Assembly (NCBI GenBank): GCA_947165505.1 | Contig: CAMVAT010000001.1 | Location: 112,958-176,957, forward strand | Length of the DNA: 64,000 nucleotides | DNA from: an uncultured Prevotellaceae bacterium | GTDB taxonomy: Bacteria > Bacteroidota > Bacteroidia > Bacteroidales > Bacteroidaceae | Direction: 5' to 3' | Part shown: positions 6,787-15,839 of the stretch, piece after piece | Layout: every line of letters starts with the position of its first letter | Position numbering within the stretch: position 1 is the stretch's first letter | Notes under the pieces: generated by a model | What the model was told of the DNA's origin: nothing | What the model saw: only the letters and a program-made list of their open reading frames with translations | The model's database searches: none | Translations under genes and position numbers: made by a program

Positions 6787-8283
6787 CTATTTATTGGTAT
6801 TATCTTCAAAATAAAGAGATTTCAATAAGCCTTTAGAATGATACTCTTCAACAAGACTCTTTAAAAGGAATGCTTCATCACAAAATGCTTTACTTATTTT
6901 GAACATGTTTCCATCATTCTCATTAAAATTTCTTACAAGGCAACGAGAACAAAAATCAAATGCCTCACACTCTAAACATTGTGGGAATGATGATTCTTTT
7001 ATCTTTCTTAATTCTTTTATCTTTTCACTGTTTTCCCATATCTCCTTAAGGGATTGCTTATAAACATTACCTAAGATATATCCTTGCCAACCAGCACAAG
7101 GATACACATCTCCATTTGCGGTAATACAACAATTATCATATCCGACCCCACATAGAGGCTGATTCTTAAACGCCTCAAAATCTAAAAGCATTTCCTCTGA
7201 CTTAGGAATCTGTTTTAATGTGCCATTTCGATAATCAACATCATATTCAATAATGCTTCTCAACAAGGCTTCCGTTTCCTCAATTGAAAGACGTTGTTCT
7301 AGATTGTCGGTGGAAAAATCAGAACGTGCCATCATTATATAATCTGTTTGTACTCTAATATCGCGCTTTCTAGCATACTCTATAACTCCTAAATATGAAT
7401 CTTTATTTGTCTTCATTATAGGACAAGAAATCTGAACTGGAATGTCTGCTTTAATCAGTTTATCTATGGCCATTTTTGTTTTCTCACAAGAACCGCTTAC
7501 TGTTGTTATTTTATCGTGTACTGCAGGTTCAATAGAATAAAGAGATGTTTGCACAATAGACAAATTAGCGGCTTTTAGGATTGGAATATGCTCGTCTTTC
7601 AAAGAAATCAGATTAGACAAGACACTTATTCGTAAATCTTTTATTCTACAATACTTTATTATTTCCATTAAGTCTTTGTGCATAAATGCTTCTCCACCAC
7701 TTAAAGTAATATGAATTCCACCCATCCGGGCAAACTCATCGATAAGACTAAATACTTTTTGTTTGGGCATATCGAAACCATTATTCTTTTTTTCATTAGG
7801 AATGTAACAGTGAATACATCGTTCATTACATTTGCTTGACAGCTCAAATTGTAGTGATGAAATTTTTGGACTACCTTGTATCTCTTCTAAAAAGAAATCC
7901 TGTGTACTCATTCCTATTTTTTGTGATGTCTCCTGGAAATACATACTCGTAAGTGTTTTAGGATTATTCTTTTTGTAAGAAAAATCTAAATCTTTTTCAT
8001 CTATTTCTTGGATAGTTTCACCTATAATCACAAAACGATGTTTTTCGAGATCTTTGATAAAATCAATAAAGTCTTTCTCAAGCTCATCTCTTGACACCCC
8101 TTCAAAAACGGTTAAAAGATGATTGATTATAACTTCCACATCTTTTGCTTCTCTACCTATTTCTCGCAAAAAATCTGCACCAGTAGAATTGTACACGCGA
8201 TCAAACTGGGTAAGCTGATTTGTTACATAACCATAACGTTCTGTATTTCTAATGAAAGTATTCTTCGATTGTCTTATATACAT
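6787..8283 (-). CDS. Radical SAM/SPASM peptide maturase with N-terminal PqqD-like domain
   Basis: 498 aa. Residues 1-90 (FIRNTERYGYVTNQLTQFDR..., then HLLTVF and LEKHRFVI) look like a fused PqqD/RRE leader-binding domain. The radical SAM core starts at about residue 143, with the CxxxCxxC cluster C152-C156-C159 in KCNERCIHCYIP, followed by the SAM-binding LSGGEAFMH motif. The C-terminal third is a Cys-rich SPASM domain (CGVGYDNCCITANGDVYPCA ... CLECEAFDFCSRC ... FC) for auxiliary 4Fe-4S clusters. Enzymes of this shape install thioether, C-C or other radical modifications on RiPP precursors. Its substrate is probably the 50-aa peptide encoded right behind it. Codon usage and AT content differ sharply from the flanking housekeeping genes, suggesting transfer. 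Confidence 0.92.
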   Translation of the reverse strand: MYIRQSKNTFIRNTERYGYVTNQLTQFDRVYNSTGADFLREIGREAKDVEVIINHLLTVFEGVSRDELEKDFIDFIKDLEKHRFVIIGETIQEIDEKDLDFSYKKNNPKTLTSMYFQETSQKIGMSTQDFFLEEIQGSPKISSLQFELSSKCNERCIHCYIPNEKKNNGFDMPKQKVFSLIDEFARMGGIHITLSGGEAFMHKDLMEIIKYCRIKDLRISVLSNLISLKDEHIPILKAANLSIVQTSLYSIEPAVHDKITTVSGSCEKTKMAIDKLIKADIPVQISCPIMKTNKDSYLGVIEYARKRDIRVQTDYIMMARSDFSTDNLEQRLSIEETEALLRSIIEYDVDYRNGTLKQIPKSEEMLLDFEAFKNQPLCGVGYDNCCITANGDVYPCAGWQGYILGNVYKQSLKEIWENSEKIKELRKIKESSFPQCLECEAFDFCSRCLVRNFNENDGNMFKISKAFCDEAFLLKSLVEEYHSKGLLKSLYFEDNTNK

Positions 8284-8338
8284 ATCTTTTATTGTTAATG
8301 TTTTTTACTGGTAGTTTAAAGATTGAGGAATGGCGTCG

Positions 8339-8581
8339 CTACTCCTTCTGTCCTATTTTAAAAGAATAAAACTCATTTGATTGTTTTTCGAAAAGAGGTA
8401 CGAATTCAGATTCGGTAATACATTCTGTTTTTATTATTTCTTTAACCCCACTTATTTCCCCCAAATATCTAAGCGCAACGATACTTGGGTCGGAAGACCC
8501 TTCCATCGCCACAAGAATTTCCAAAGAACGAGGAGCTTTTCCTCTTTCTGTTAACTCGACTGTAACTTTGTAAAAATACAT
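8339..8581 (-). CDS. Small 80-aa protein at the head of the RiPP operon, unknown
   Basis: The ORF is open to 8746, but the protein-like part starts at MYFYKVTVELTERGKAPRSL (ATG at 8581; another Met at 8599). The upstream stretch overlaps a structured leader and has odd composition, so the shorter start is chosen. The sequence reads as beta-strand, then helix (DPSIVALRYLGEISGVKEII), then strands, with no Cys and no membrane segment. It is loosely like small phage or DUF4494-type alpha-beta proteins, a weak comparison. It lies 55 nt before the radical SAM gene and is the first gene of the island operon. The family is not recognised. Confidence 0.6.
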   Translation of the reverse strand: MYFYKVTVELTERGKAPRSLEILVAMEGSSDPSIVALRYLGEISGVKEIIKTECITESEFVPLFEKQSNEFYSFKIGQKE

Positions 8582-8749
8582 ACGTAATAAAACTAACATT
8601 ATGCCTACGTCCTTTTTTGTTAGCCCCGAGTACGGACACCAATGGTTGAATCGATTCGGCTTTCTATTCGCTTCATGACAACGAGAATTGCATACTAAGG
8701 TGGGCTTATTTAATGAGATGTTCTTATCTCGCCCCACACACAACAACAG

Positions 8750-9004
8750 AGGTGTGAGCCTTCAGACATTCCTTATCCGAAGGTTCTGGAAATACCGTGA
8801 AAGAAAGAATGAAAATCAGCTCACACCTGTAGGGATATATATGCGAGTTGGCCATGACTTGGCATGACAGCACAATATATACACGCTACAGGAGAAGCAG
8901 CGTTCAGACTTTTACCCCTTTCTTAGTGAATTTTCCAGATTCTCGGATGGGTTCAAGCTTATAGCTCTTCTCGATGTCGGCCGTCTTTATTCAAGACGAC
9001 TGTG
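8750..9004 (-). other. Structured leader RNA candidate upstream of the RiPP island
   Basis: Several nested perfect inverted repeats lie in a row: AGGTGTGAGC/GCTCACACCT (8750-8759, 8819-8828), enclosing CCTTC...GAAGG; CCTGTAG/CTACAGG (8826-8832, 8886-8892), enclosing ATATATAT/ATATAT and GCCA...TGGC; and GAGAAG paired with CTTCTC across 8896-8980. Promoter-like TATCTTTG lies just upstream (9005-9012). It could be a cis-regulatory leader of the island operon, a separate structured RNA, or a decayed mobile-element end. No Rfam class recognised. Confidence 0.5.
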
Positions 9005-9012
9005 CAAAGATA
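9005..9012 (-). promoter_or_regulatory. -7-like element before the structured leader
   Basis: Minus-strand TATCTTTG followed by CACAG fits TAnnTTTG. The -33 region lacks a clear TTG at the right spacing, so the call is tentative. Confidence 0.45.
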
Positions 9013-9118
9013 AGAGTTTTTTCTGAAAATGACTTCATTGTGAGCTGATTTTTTTCGTTATTATTGTTGTTGGCGCACACAGCACAGATGATTATCTCTT
9101 AGCGCGCGTGTGTTGGTG

Positions 9119-9149
9119 CAAAAATAACGGAAAATGACGGACAATGCAA
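9119..9149 (-). promoter_or_regulatory. Promoter reading toward the RiPP island
   Basis: Minus-strand TTG (9147-9149), 20-nt spacer, TATTTTTG (9119-9126), then CACC. Both elements and spacing match the Bacteroidetes consensus. The transcript would begin near 9112, giving a leader of about 530 nt before the first island gene. Confidence 0.6.
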
Positions 9150-9193
9150 GAAATCAACTGAAAAAACGACAAAGATGGATGAGATGGACGGTG

Positions 9194-9745
9194 TCATCCG
9201 CCGACGGATACTTCACTGACACCTCCCTCGATGCCACCGGTGTAGGAGCCGATGTCGTGGCCGTCGCGTATCAGACGCTTGGCGATGAAGGGTTGACCAA
9301 CCAACACCATGGGCACTTCGAGCAAGTCGGACACGAGCAACTTACCGCCACTGACGGATTCGACACGGCAACGGCCATCGTCGGACACACGCATCACCAC
9401 ACGCCGCCGGGGCGGATAGCTGACGGTGACGACGGTGCCAACGGGCAAATCAACGGGAAAGACGGCACTGTTCTCGGCATCAATGACCGAGTTGCTGTCT
9501 TCGGTGCAACGGCAGAGCAGGCGCCAACTGCCATAGCCTAAGTAGCGGGCGACGACCTGAAGTGTGGACTCAGTGGGCTTTACCTCGGACAGGAGGCCGA
9601 ACAGCCGCTTGAGGGTGTTCACGCCGATACGCTCGCCCGTCCGCTGTTCGATGTCTAAGGCGAGAGCGTCGAACTGTGAGGGGCGCGAGAGGTCGCACCC
9701 GATGCGCTCACGGATGAGTTTTTGGATATAGGGTGAAAGTGTCAT
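9194..9745 (-). CDS. Predicted helical (HTH-like) N-terminal domain protein coupled to the kinase
   Basis: 183 aa. Residues 1-75 (MTLSPYIQKLIRERIGCDLS ... IGVNTLKRLFGL ... STLQVVARYLGYGSWRLL) match a Bacteroidetes N-terminal helical module that resembles a DNA-binding helix-turn-helix (NTLKRLFG...TLxxVARYLGY). Residues 90-183 form a small beta-rich domain (GTVVTVSYPPRRRVVMRV...) seen after it in several conserved hypothetical proteins. Its ATG overlaps the kinase stop by 4 bases, so both are made from one mRNA and may act together. DNA binding is a guess from helix pattern only. Confidence 0.7.
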   Translation of the reverse strand: MTLSPYIQKLIRERIGCDLSRPSQFDALALDIEQRTGERIGVNTLKRLFGLLSEVKPTESTLQVVARYLGYGSWRLLCRCTEDSNSVIDAENSAVFPVDLPVGTVVTVSYPPRRRVVMRVSDDGRCRVESVSGGKLLVSDLLEVPMVLVGQPFIAKRLIRDGHDIGSYTGGIEGGVSEVSVGG

Positions 9746-11118
9746 GGTTGCACGATATGGTCGTTATGTTTCTGATTGAGTCGGTAATGGTCGATATTTG
9801 CTTGAAAGAGCGAATCAATACGCCTCATCTGTTGGTAGAGATAATTGTCGCACGGGTTGTAGGGCTTGGGGTTGCCTGTGTAGTTCATCCAATGGATGCG
9901 CATCCAGAATGGGGCTTTTCTCCTGCCATAGTCCAATGCAGCGTTTTTCATAGGCTCATAGGCCGCACGGTATGCCTCTATGCCTCCTAGTTGAAAAGGT
10001 TTCTGCGCATCAGACACAAACTGTATGAGTTTGGTCAATATCGAGTCGGTAGTGGGTTGGAACAAGGCCAACTCACGCATCTGACGGGCGCGGAAACCTG
10101 TCTTGGGTATGACATGAGGGTCGATGGTGTCGAACGTTGTGGCTGTGGCATCGTCGATAGAGATGACGGGGTGAGGGGATGCTTCGGTGGTGACGACGGG
10201 CTGAGGGGCAGCATCATTGGTGACAGGGGACCCTGTGTCCGCATCTGATGCGACTTCGCCAACTGCACCAGACAGAGCGACACTGCGCTCAACCGCCGTA
10301 TCGTTGACAGCCATGCCTGATGGTGGCGGTAAGGCCTGCTCTTCTACCGCCGGGGATTTGCCGCTCCATGCCCACCATGCCCAACCTCCCAGCAACAGGA
10401 GGAGCATTGCGGCTGCCAGGGGCCACCACCGACGTGGTTTTAGCAGAGCCGCAGACAGCTGGTCGATGCTCTGATACCTCTCCGCTGCATCGGCACGACG
10501 ACAACGGGCAGTCACCGACTTTCTGGCGATACCCAGCTCATCAAAAATGACACCTAAAGAATAAATGTCACTGGCGGGGGTCTTCACCGGGTCAGGGGCC
10601 GTGTAGTGCGGCGTGCCGCCTGTGGTGAAGGGGTAGCTGTCTTGATAGGCATACCCCAAGTCGATGAGCTTGACGTGACCACCTATGCGCGTCATCAAGA
10701 TGTTGTCGGGCTTGAGGTCTAAATGAAGCACCCCATGCTGATGAAGGTATGCTACGGCAGACAACAGTTCGTCGATCAACTGCCGTGCATGGTCTTTCCG
10801 TGCGAAATAGCCGGGATGGAGCGACTCCCATTCGTTGAGCGTGACCCCATCGACATAGTCCATGAGGAAATAATCGTCGTGCCACTCCAGATAACGTGGA
10901 ATATTGGGATGCTGCAAAACACAGCCCAGCTCAAACTCCTTTTCCAATGCCTGAAGGTATCGCTCATCGGCCGCATATTCGGGAAGCAGTTGCTTGCGCA
11001 CCACCAAGCGTCCACGCTGTCGGACCAGCGTACACGTACACATCCCCCCGCTCGCCAAAAAAGAGTCGTGCGGCTGGGCGGTGGCATCATGAGGCGTTAT
11101 GACAGATTCTTCAGGCAT
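9742..11118 (-). CDS. Membrane-anchored Hanks-type Ser/Thr protein kinase
   Basis: 458 aa. The kinase domain spans about residues 15-215: glycine-rich ASGGMCTC, lysine in RLVVRKQLL, catalytic loop HLDLKPDN, DLG instead of the usual DFG, activation segment GTPHYTAPD (APD for APE) and SDIYSLGVIFDELG. A single transmembrane helix (LAAAMLLLLLGGWAWWAW) follows near residue 230, then an extracytoplasmic or periplasmic Pro/Ala/Asp-rich region and a C-terminal domain of about 120 aa with no known sensor motif. Catalytic Lys, Asp and Asn are present, so it is probably active. It is cotranscribed with the helical protein gene behind it; targets unknown. Confidence 0.9.
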   Translation of the reverse strand: MPEESVITPHDATAQPHDSFLASGGMCTCTLVRQRGRLVVRKQLLPEYAADERYLQALEKEFELGCVLQHPNIPRYLEWHDDYFLMDYVDGVTLNEWESLHPGYFARKDHARQLIDELLSAVAYLHQHGVLHLDLKPDNILMTRIGGHVKLIDLGYAYQDSYPFTTGGTPHYTAPDPVKTPASDIYSLGVIFDELGIARKSVTARCRRADAAERYQSIDQLSAALLKPRRWWPLAAAMLLLLLGGWAWWAWSGKSPAVEEQALPPPSGMAVNDTAVERSVALSGAVGEVASDADTGSPVTNDAAPQPVVTTEASPHPVISIDDATATTFDTIDPHVIPKTGFRARQMRELALFQPTTDSILTKLIQFVSDAQKPFQLGGIEAYRAAYEPMKNAALDYGRRKAPFWMRIHWMNYTGNPKPYNPCDNYLYQQMRRIDSLFQANIDHYRLNQKHNDHIVQP

Positions 11119-11210
11119 GGTTTAGGCGGTTGCATTCTGGCTCTTCTACTGACAGGTCGCTCTCGCGGAAAGCAGCGGTCAGGCAACCATGTGGTGAGAC
11201 GATTATCGGG

Positions 11211-11242
11211 CAAAGATAATCATTATTCCACTATCCTGCAAA
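11211..11242 (-). promoter_or_regulatory. Promoter of the kinase operon
   Basis: Minus-strand TTTG (11239-11242), 20-nt spacer and TATCTTTG (11211-11218) followed by CCCG, about 90 nt upstream of the kinase start. Confidence 0.75.
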
Positions 11243-11299
11243 TAAAAGACGAGATTTTAAAGAATGGCAAGTTTTTCGGGGCAGGGGACAGGGCACAGT

Positions 11300-11515
11300 G
11301 AGCCGACCCAACGACGTGCACTAAACGACCCGACGACCAAACGGATCAGACACACGCCCCCTACCCCCCTCTAACTTAGAGGGGGAATAAAGATGGCTGA
11401 GAACCTGGTGAGGGACGCTCATTTTGAACTTTGAACTTTATGATTACCGAACTAATGTCCAAACTCCTAAACTCCTTAACTCCCAAACTCCCAAACTCCC
11501 AAATAGAACACTAAA
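11300..11515. repeat. Low-complexity intergenic tract between kinase promoter and rplQ
   Basis: No gene. It contains ACGACCCGACGACCAAACGG (also near base 1), a palindrome CCCCTCTAACTTAGAGGGG around 11377-11395, and a run of ACTCCTAAACTCC / ACTCCCAAACTCCC words at 11455-11505. The same words recur elsewhere in the window. Confidence 0.6.
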
Positions 11516-11531
11516 CACTCAACACTAAACG

Positions 11532-11569
11532 AAAAAAGAAATGCGAACCGAAAGGTTCGCATTTCTTTT
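11532..11569 (-). terminator. Terminator of the ribosomal supercluster after rplQ
   Basis: AGAAATGCGAACC and GGTTCGCATTTCT (11537-11549, 11554-11566) form a perfect 13-bp stem with a 4-nt loop and a U-run on the minus strand, just past the rplQ stop. Confidence 0.9.
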
Positions 11570-11575
11570 AGTATC

Positions 11576-12061
11576 TTACTCAGCCTTCTCCTCTGCTGCG
11601 GGAGCCTCGGCGGCTGCCTCAACGGGGGCTTCTGCCTTGGCAGAAGACTTGCGGCTACGGCGGGTCTTCTTAGCTGCCGACTTGGGAGCCTTCAGCATGT
11701 TCTCGTCGAAGTCAACCAGTTCGATGAAGCAGACAGAAGCGCCGTCGCCCTTGCGGGTGCCGAGCTTGATGATGCGGGTGTAGCCACCGGGGCGGTCGCC
11801 CACTTTCTCGGCCACGTTTTTAAACAGCTCGGTGACGGCATACTTGTTCTGCAGGTAGCTGAACACCACACGACGCGAATTGGTGGTGTCTTCCTTCGAA
11901 CGGGTGATGAGCGGCTCAACATACATTTTGAGCGCCTTCGCCTTGGCGAGAGTCGTAGTGATTCTTTTGTGCATGATCAGCGAGATGGCCATGTTCGCGA
12001 GCATCGCCTGACGGTGGTCTGCAGTACGACTCAGATGGTTGAATTTCTTATTATGTCTCAT
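11576..12061 (-). CDS. rplQ: 50S ribosomal protein L17
   Basis: 161 aa. Begins [20 protein letters not shown], the conserved L17 start, followed by [19 protein letters not shown]17 sits near the peptide exit tunnel on 23S rRNA. The body ends near residue 120; the last 40 residues are an Ala/Lys/Glu-rich tail ([19 protein letters not shown]) that lengthens it beyond the about 127 aa of E. coli L17, as usual in Bacteroidetes. Last gene of the cluster, 6 nt after rpoA and directly before a terminator. Confidence 0.97.
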   Translation of the reverse strand: MRHNKKFNHLSRTADHRQAMLANMAISLIMHKRITTTLAKAKALKMYVEPLITRSKEDTTNSRRVVFSYLQNKYAVTELFKNVAEKVGDRPGGYTRIIKLGTRKGDGASVCFIELVDFDENMLKAPKSAAKKTRRSRKSSAKAEAPVEAAAEAPAAEEKAE

Positions 12062-12067
12062 TGTGAA

Positions 12068-13060
12068 TTACTCTTGATTTAATTTGTATTTTGTAATGTC
12101 GGTTCCAAACGACAGATTCAGACTCTCGAGCAAATCATCAAGCTCTGAAAGCGATTTCTTACCGAAGTTGCGGAACTTCAAGAGGTCGGTCTTGTTGTAT
12201 TGCACCAAGTCGCCGAGCGTCTCGACATCAGCCGCCTTGAGGCAGTTGAGCGCGCGCACAGAGAGGTTCATATCAACGAGACGGGTCTTGAGCAGCTGAC
12301 GCATGTGGAGCACCTCCTCATCAAACTCCTGATTGCCCTCGACGTCGGGATTCTCGAGTGTGATCTTCTCGTCGCTGAAGAGCATGAAGTGATAGATGAG
12401 TGTCTTGGCGGCCTCTTTGAGCGCGTCTTTCGGGTGAATGGAACCATCCGTCGTCACCTCGAGCACCAGTTTGTCGTAGTCAGTCTTCTGCTCGACACGG
12501 TAGGGCTCAACGGTATATTTGACGTTGCGGATAGGGGTGTAGATAGAATCGATTGGAATTACGTTGACATCGGTGCAGAACTCACGATTCTCATCGGCGG
12601 GCACATAGCCGCGGCCTTTGTTGATAGTAATATCAATCTGCATCGACGCTTTGGCATCTAAATGACAAATCACCAAATCAGGGTTTAACACTTCAAATCC
12701 AGTCAGATACTTACCTATATCACCTGCTTTGAATTCGGTGGAATTCTCTACGGTGATACTAACTTTCTCGTTCTCGAATTCTTCTACTACTTGCTTGAAT
12801 CGAACTTGTTTGAGATTCAAAATAATGTTGGTGACATCCTCTTTGACGCCGGGTACGGATGAGAACTCATGCTCCACACCACCTATTTTGATGGTGTTGA
12901 TGGCATAGCCCTCGAGCGACGACAGGAGAATGCGGCGGAGCGAGTTTCCGATGGTGACACCGAAACCAGGCTCTAACGGACGAAATTCGAACTTGCCGAA
13001 TTGGTCGTCAGCTTCCAACATTACAACTTTGTCAGGTTTTTGAAATGCTAATATCGCCAT
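12068..13060 (-). CDS. rpoA: RNA polymerase alpha subunit
   Basis: 330 aa, normal length. The N-terminal dimerisation domain (about 1-230) has [20 protein letters not shown] and the [10 protein letters not shown] segment. The C-terminal domain (about 250-320) has [19 protein letters not shown] and LRNFGKKSL-like helices that contact upstream promoter DNA and regulators. It nucleates RNA polymerase assembly. Eleven nt separate it from rpsD and six from rplQ, the usual alpha-operon arrangement. Confidence 0.98.
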   Translation of the reverse strand: MAILAFQKPDKVVMLEADDQFGKFEFRPLEPGFGVTIGNSLRRILLSSLEGYAINTIKIGGVEHEFSSVPGVKEDVTNIILNLKQVRFKQVVEEFENEKVSITVENSTEFKAGDIGKYLTGFEVLNPDLVICHLDAKASMQIDITINKGRGYVPADENREFCTDVNVIPIDSIYTPIRNVKYTVEPYRVEQKTDYDKLVLEVTTDGSIHPKDALKEAAKTLIYHFMLFSDEKITLENPDVEGNQEFDEEVLHMRQLLKTRLVDMNLSVRALNCLKAADVETLGDLVQYNKTDLLKFRNFGKKSLSELDDLLESLNLSFGTDITKYKLNQE

Positions 13061-13071
13061 TGATTTAATGA

Positions 13072-13677
13072 TTATTTAGAGTACAACTCAACGATTAACT
13101 GTTCCTTAATATTCTCGGGGATGTCGGCACGCTCCGGTTTGTGGAGGAATTTGCCGCTCTTCGTGTTCTCATCCCACTCGATCCAGGGGTACTTGCTGTG
13201 GTTGAAACCAGCGAGTGCTGCATCTATCACCTCAAGCGACTTTGACTTTTCGCGGACGCCGATGACCTGTCCCGGTTTGACAGAATAAGAAGGAATGTTA
13301 ACCACTTGACCATCGACCACGATGTGGCGATGACCAACGAGTTGACGTGCTGCCGCGCGTGTGGGAGCGATACCCAGACGGAAGACGACGTTGTCGAGGC
13401 GGCTCTCCAGGTTCTGGAGGAGCACCTCGCCGGTGATACCGTCGGCCTTGGCAGCCTTCTCAAACATATTACGGAACTGGCGCTCAAGCACTCCGTAGGT
13501 GTACTTGGCTTTTTGCTTCTCTGCCAACATGACAGCATACTCCGACTGTTTGCGGCGACGGTTGTTGCCATGCTGTCCGGGAGGGAAGTTTCTCCGGGAC
13601 AAAACTTTGTCAGCGCCGAAGATGGGTTCTCCAAAACGGCGTGCAATCTTTGATTTCGGTCCTATATATCTTGCCAT
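13072..13677 (-). CDS. rpsD: 30S ribosomal protein S4
   Basis: 201 aa. Binds the 5' domain of 16S rRNA early in small-subunit assembly. It lacks the N-terminal zinc-binding cysteines found in some bacteria ([20 protein letters not shown]). The S4 RNA-binding domain is clear at about residues 92-150 ([20 protein letters not shown]). In other bacteria S4 represses its own operon; a 146-nt gap before it (toward rpsK) would give room for such control here, which is inference. Confidence 0.98.
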   Translation of the reverse strand: MARYIGPKSKIARRFGEPIFGADKVLSRRNFPPGQHGNNRRRKQSEYAVMLAEKQKAKYTYGVLERQFRNMFEKAAKADGITGEVLLQNLESRLDNVVFRLGIAPTRAAARQLVGHRHIVVDGQVVNIPSYSVKPGQVIGVREKSKSLEVIDAALAGFNHSKYPWIEWDENTKSGKFLHKPERADIPENIKEQLIVELYSK

Positions 13678-13823
13678 AACTGTTGATATATTAAAAGATT
13701 AAAAAATTAAAAAATTAAAGGATTTAAGAATGTCCTGACGTTATGTTGTCGCGCTGTTTTTAACTTCTAATTTCTTAATCGTTTTAATGTGTTATTTATT
13801 GTTGTTGATTGGGTGCTTGAATA

Positions 13824-14213
13824 TTATACGCGGCGGCGTTTGGGGGGGCGGCAGCCATTGTGCGGCAGCGGTGTGACATCAACGATCTCAGTGACTTCGA
13901 TGCCGGCGCCATGGATGGCACGGATAGCCGACTCGCGTCCGTTTCCGGGGCCTTTGACGTATGCCTTCACCTTGCGCAGTCCCAGGTCGTAAGCCACCTT
14001 GGCGCAATCCTCGGCAGCCATCTGGGCAGCGTACGGAGTATTCTTCTTCGAGCCACGGAAGCCCATCTTACCTGCAGACGACCATGAAATGACTTGTCCC
14101 TCGCTGTTGGCCAGCGACACGATAATATTGTTGAAAGAGCTGTGGACATGCAACTGTCCGAGAGCATCAACCTTTACGTTTCTTTTTTTAGAAGTGACTG
14201 TTTTCTTTGCCAT
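13824..14213 (-). CDS. rpsK: 30S ribosomal protein S11
   Basis: 129 aa. Contacts the 690 loop of 16S rRNA at the platform near the E site. Recognisable by [14 protein letters not shown], the [14 protein letters not shown] segment, and the basic tail [11 protein letters not shown]. Forty-two nt follow rpsM. The 146-nt gap between its stop and rpsD is A/T-rich with repeated AAAATTAAAAAATT words and no gene. Confidence 0.98.
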   Translation of the reverse strand: MAKKTVTSKKRNVKVDALGQLHVHSSFNNIIVSLANSEGQVISWSSAGKMGFRGSKKNTPYAAQMAAEDCAKVAYDLGLRKVKAYVKGPGNGRESAIRAIHGAGIEVTEIVDVTPLPHNGCRPPKRRRV

Positions 14214-14255
14214 GATAATTAAAGCATTTAAATGTTGTAATCTTTTACTTCTTAA

Positions 14256-14636
14256 TTACTTGGTAGCCTTTTTCTTATTAGCAACAGTCTTCTTCTTTCC
14301 CTTACGGGTACGGGCATTGTTTTTGGTACTCTGGCCGCGCACGGGAAGACCATTACGATGACGCACACCACGATAGCAACCGATATCCATGAGTCGCTTG
14401 ATGTTCATCTGAATCTCAGAACGGAGATCACCTTCAACTTTAAACTCAGCGCCGATAATTTCGCGGATTTTAGCTGCCTGGTCATCAGTCCATTCGTTGA
14501 CTTTCAGGTCACGGCTTACGCCAGCCTTGTCCAATATCTTTGCTGAACTACTTCGACCTATACCGTAGATATAAGTCAATGCGATTTCGCCACGCTTGTT
14601 CTGGGGCAAATCTACTCCAACAATTCTTATTGCCAT
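14256..14636 (-). CDS. rpsM: 30S ribosomal protein S13
   Basis: 126 aa. Head protein bridging to the 50S subunit (L5) and near the P-site tRNA. Starts [20 protein letters not shown]; helix-turn-helix region at 15-50 ([19 protein letters not shown]). The basic C-terminal tail ([20 protein letters not shown]) reaches the tRNA anticodon stem. Confidence 0.98.
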   Translation of the reverse strand: MAIRIVGVDLPQNKRGEIALTYIYGIGRSSSAKILDKAGVSRDLKVNEWTDDQAAKIREIIGAEFKVEGDLRSEIQMNIKRLMDIGCYRGVRHRNGLPVRGQSTKNNARTRKGKKKTVANKKKATK

Positions 14637-14676
14637 TTTGTGTTTGAAAAAAAATAATTAGTTTGTACTTAGAATC

Positions 14677-14793
14677 TTAGCCCTGACGCAGTTTATACTT
14701 CGGGTTTTTCTTGTTAATCACATACAGCCTGCCCTTGCGACGCACGATTTTGCAGTCGGGGGTACGCTTTTTTAACGATGCTCTTGTCTTCAT
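14677..14793 (-). CDS. rpmJ: 50S ribosomal protein L36
   Basis: 38 aa, too short for the ORF track. The minus-strand frame reads [20 protein letters not shown], then a short strand region ending KYKLRQG. It is placed between infA and rpsM as expected. Three of the four usual zinc ligands (Cys11, Cys27, His33) are replaced (Thr, Asn, Tyr) and only Cys14 remains, so this is a zinc-free (C-minus) L36. Confidence 0.95.
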   Translation of the reverse strand: MKTRASLKKRTPDCKIVRRKGRLYVINKKNPKYKLRQG

Positions 14794-14808
14794 ATCTTAT
14801 TCAATAGT

Positions 14809-15027
14809 TTATTTGTATCTGAAAACGATTCTGCCCTTGGTGAGGTCGTAGGGGCTCATCTCTACTTTCACCTTGTCGCCGGGCAGTATTTTGATGTAGT
14901 GCATTCTCATTTTCCCAGAGATGTGTGCAGTGATCTGCACTTCGTTTTCCAACTCCACACGGAACATTGCGTTAGAGAGCGCCTCGATGATTGTCCCGTC
15001 CACTTCGATAGCGGATTGTTTTGCCAT
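14809..15027 (-). CDS. infA: Translation initiation factor IF-1
   Basis: 72 aa, standard length. A single S1-like OB-fold domain ([20 protein letters not shown] ... [20 protein letters not shown]) that occupies the A site during initiation. Lies 16 nt after map and 15 nt before rpmJ. Confidence 0.98.
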   Translation of the reverse strand: MAKQSAIEVDGTIIEALSNAMFRVELENEVQITAHISGKMRMHYIKILPGDKVKVEMSPYDLTKGRIVFRYK

Positions 15028-15043
15028 AAATGTCCTTGTTGCT

Positions 15044-15826
15044 TTAGTTTTCTATTTCTTCGAATGTTGATAAAATCTCTGCCTTTCCGCGCCTGACCGC
15101 CATGGTATGCTCGAAATGAGCTGCCGGCTTGCCGTCGCGGGTGCGTATGCTCCACCGGTCGTCGTCGAGATAAACAGCCTTGTCGCCCATGGTGATCATC
15201 GGCTCGATAGCGATGCACATGCCCGCCTTGAGCATCTTGCCGTTGCCGGCCCTGCCGTAGTTGGGCACTTGGGGTTCTTCGTGCATCTGCCGTCCGATGC
15301 CATGTCCTGTGAGCTCGCGCACCACTCCATAGCCGTAGCCCTCGCAATAGTCTTGCACCGCGGCACCGATGTCGCCGATATGCTTACCAGCCACGGCATT
15401 CTCGATACCCTTGTAGAGCGACTCTTTCGTGACACGCAAAAGCTGCTTCACCTCATCTGACACCTCGCCCACACAAAAGGTATAGGCAGAGTCGCCATTG
15501 AAGCCGTTGAGCAGCGTACCGCAGTCGATGGATATGATATCGCCCTCACGGAGCACCACCTTGTCGGATGGTATGCCATGCACCACCACGTCGTTGACAG
15601 AGGTGCAGATGGCCGCCGGAAACGGTTTCCCGTATGGGTTGGGGAAATCCTTGAAGGTGGGAATGGCTCCGTGGTCGCGAATGAACTCGTCGGCGATGCG
15701 GTCGAGTTGGAGCGTGGTGACGCCCGGTTGAATATGTTTACCTAATTCGGCAAGCGTAGCACCGACGAGTCGGTTCGCCTGCCTCATCAGGTCGATTTCA
15801 TCTTCAGTCTTGAGATAGATACTCAT
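15044..15826 (-). CDS. map: Type I methionine aminopeptidase
   Basis: 260 aa. Removes the initiator Met from nascent proteins. Pita-bread fold with metal ligands in order: Asp in [20 protein letters not shown] (two Asp), His in [14 protein letters not shown], Glu in CIAIEPM and Glu in AHFEHTM. There is no N-terminal extension, so this is the short bacterial Ia form. The position between secY and infA is normal for the group. Confidence 0.98.
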   Translation of the reverse strand: MSIYLKTEDEIDLMRQANRLVGATLAELGKHIQPGVTTLQLDRIADEFIRDHGAIPTFKDFPNPYGKPFPAAICTSVNDVVVHGIPSDKVVLREGDIISIDCGTLLNGFNGDSAYTFCVGEVSDEVKQLLRVTKESLYKGIENAVAGKHIGDIGAAVQDYCEGYGYGVVRELTGHGIGRQMHEEPQVPNYGRAGNGKMLKAGMCIAIEPMITMGDKAVYLDDDRWSIRTRDGKPAAHFEHTMAVRRGKAEILSTFEEIEN

Positions 15827-15839
15827 GAAGTGAAAGGAA

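Noticed and set aside
8582-8746. N-terminal extension of the 80-aa RiPP-island protein
   Set aside because: Overlaps the structured leader, has an unusual Cys/Asn-rich composition and is less likely than the Met at 8581.
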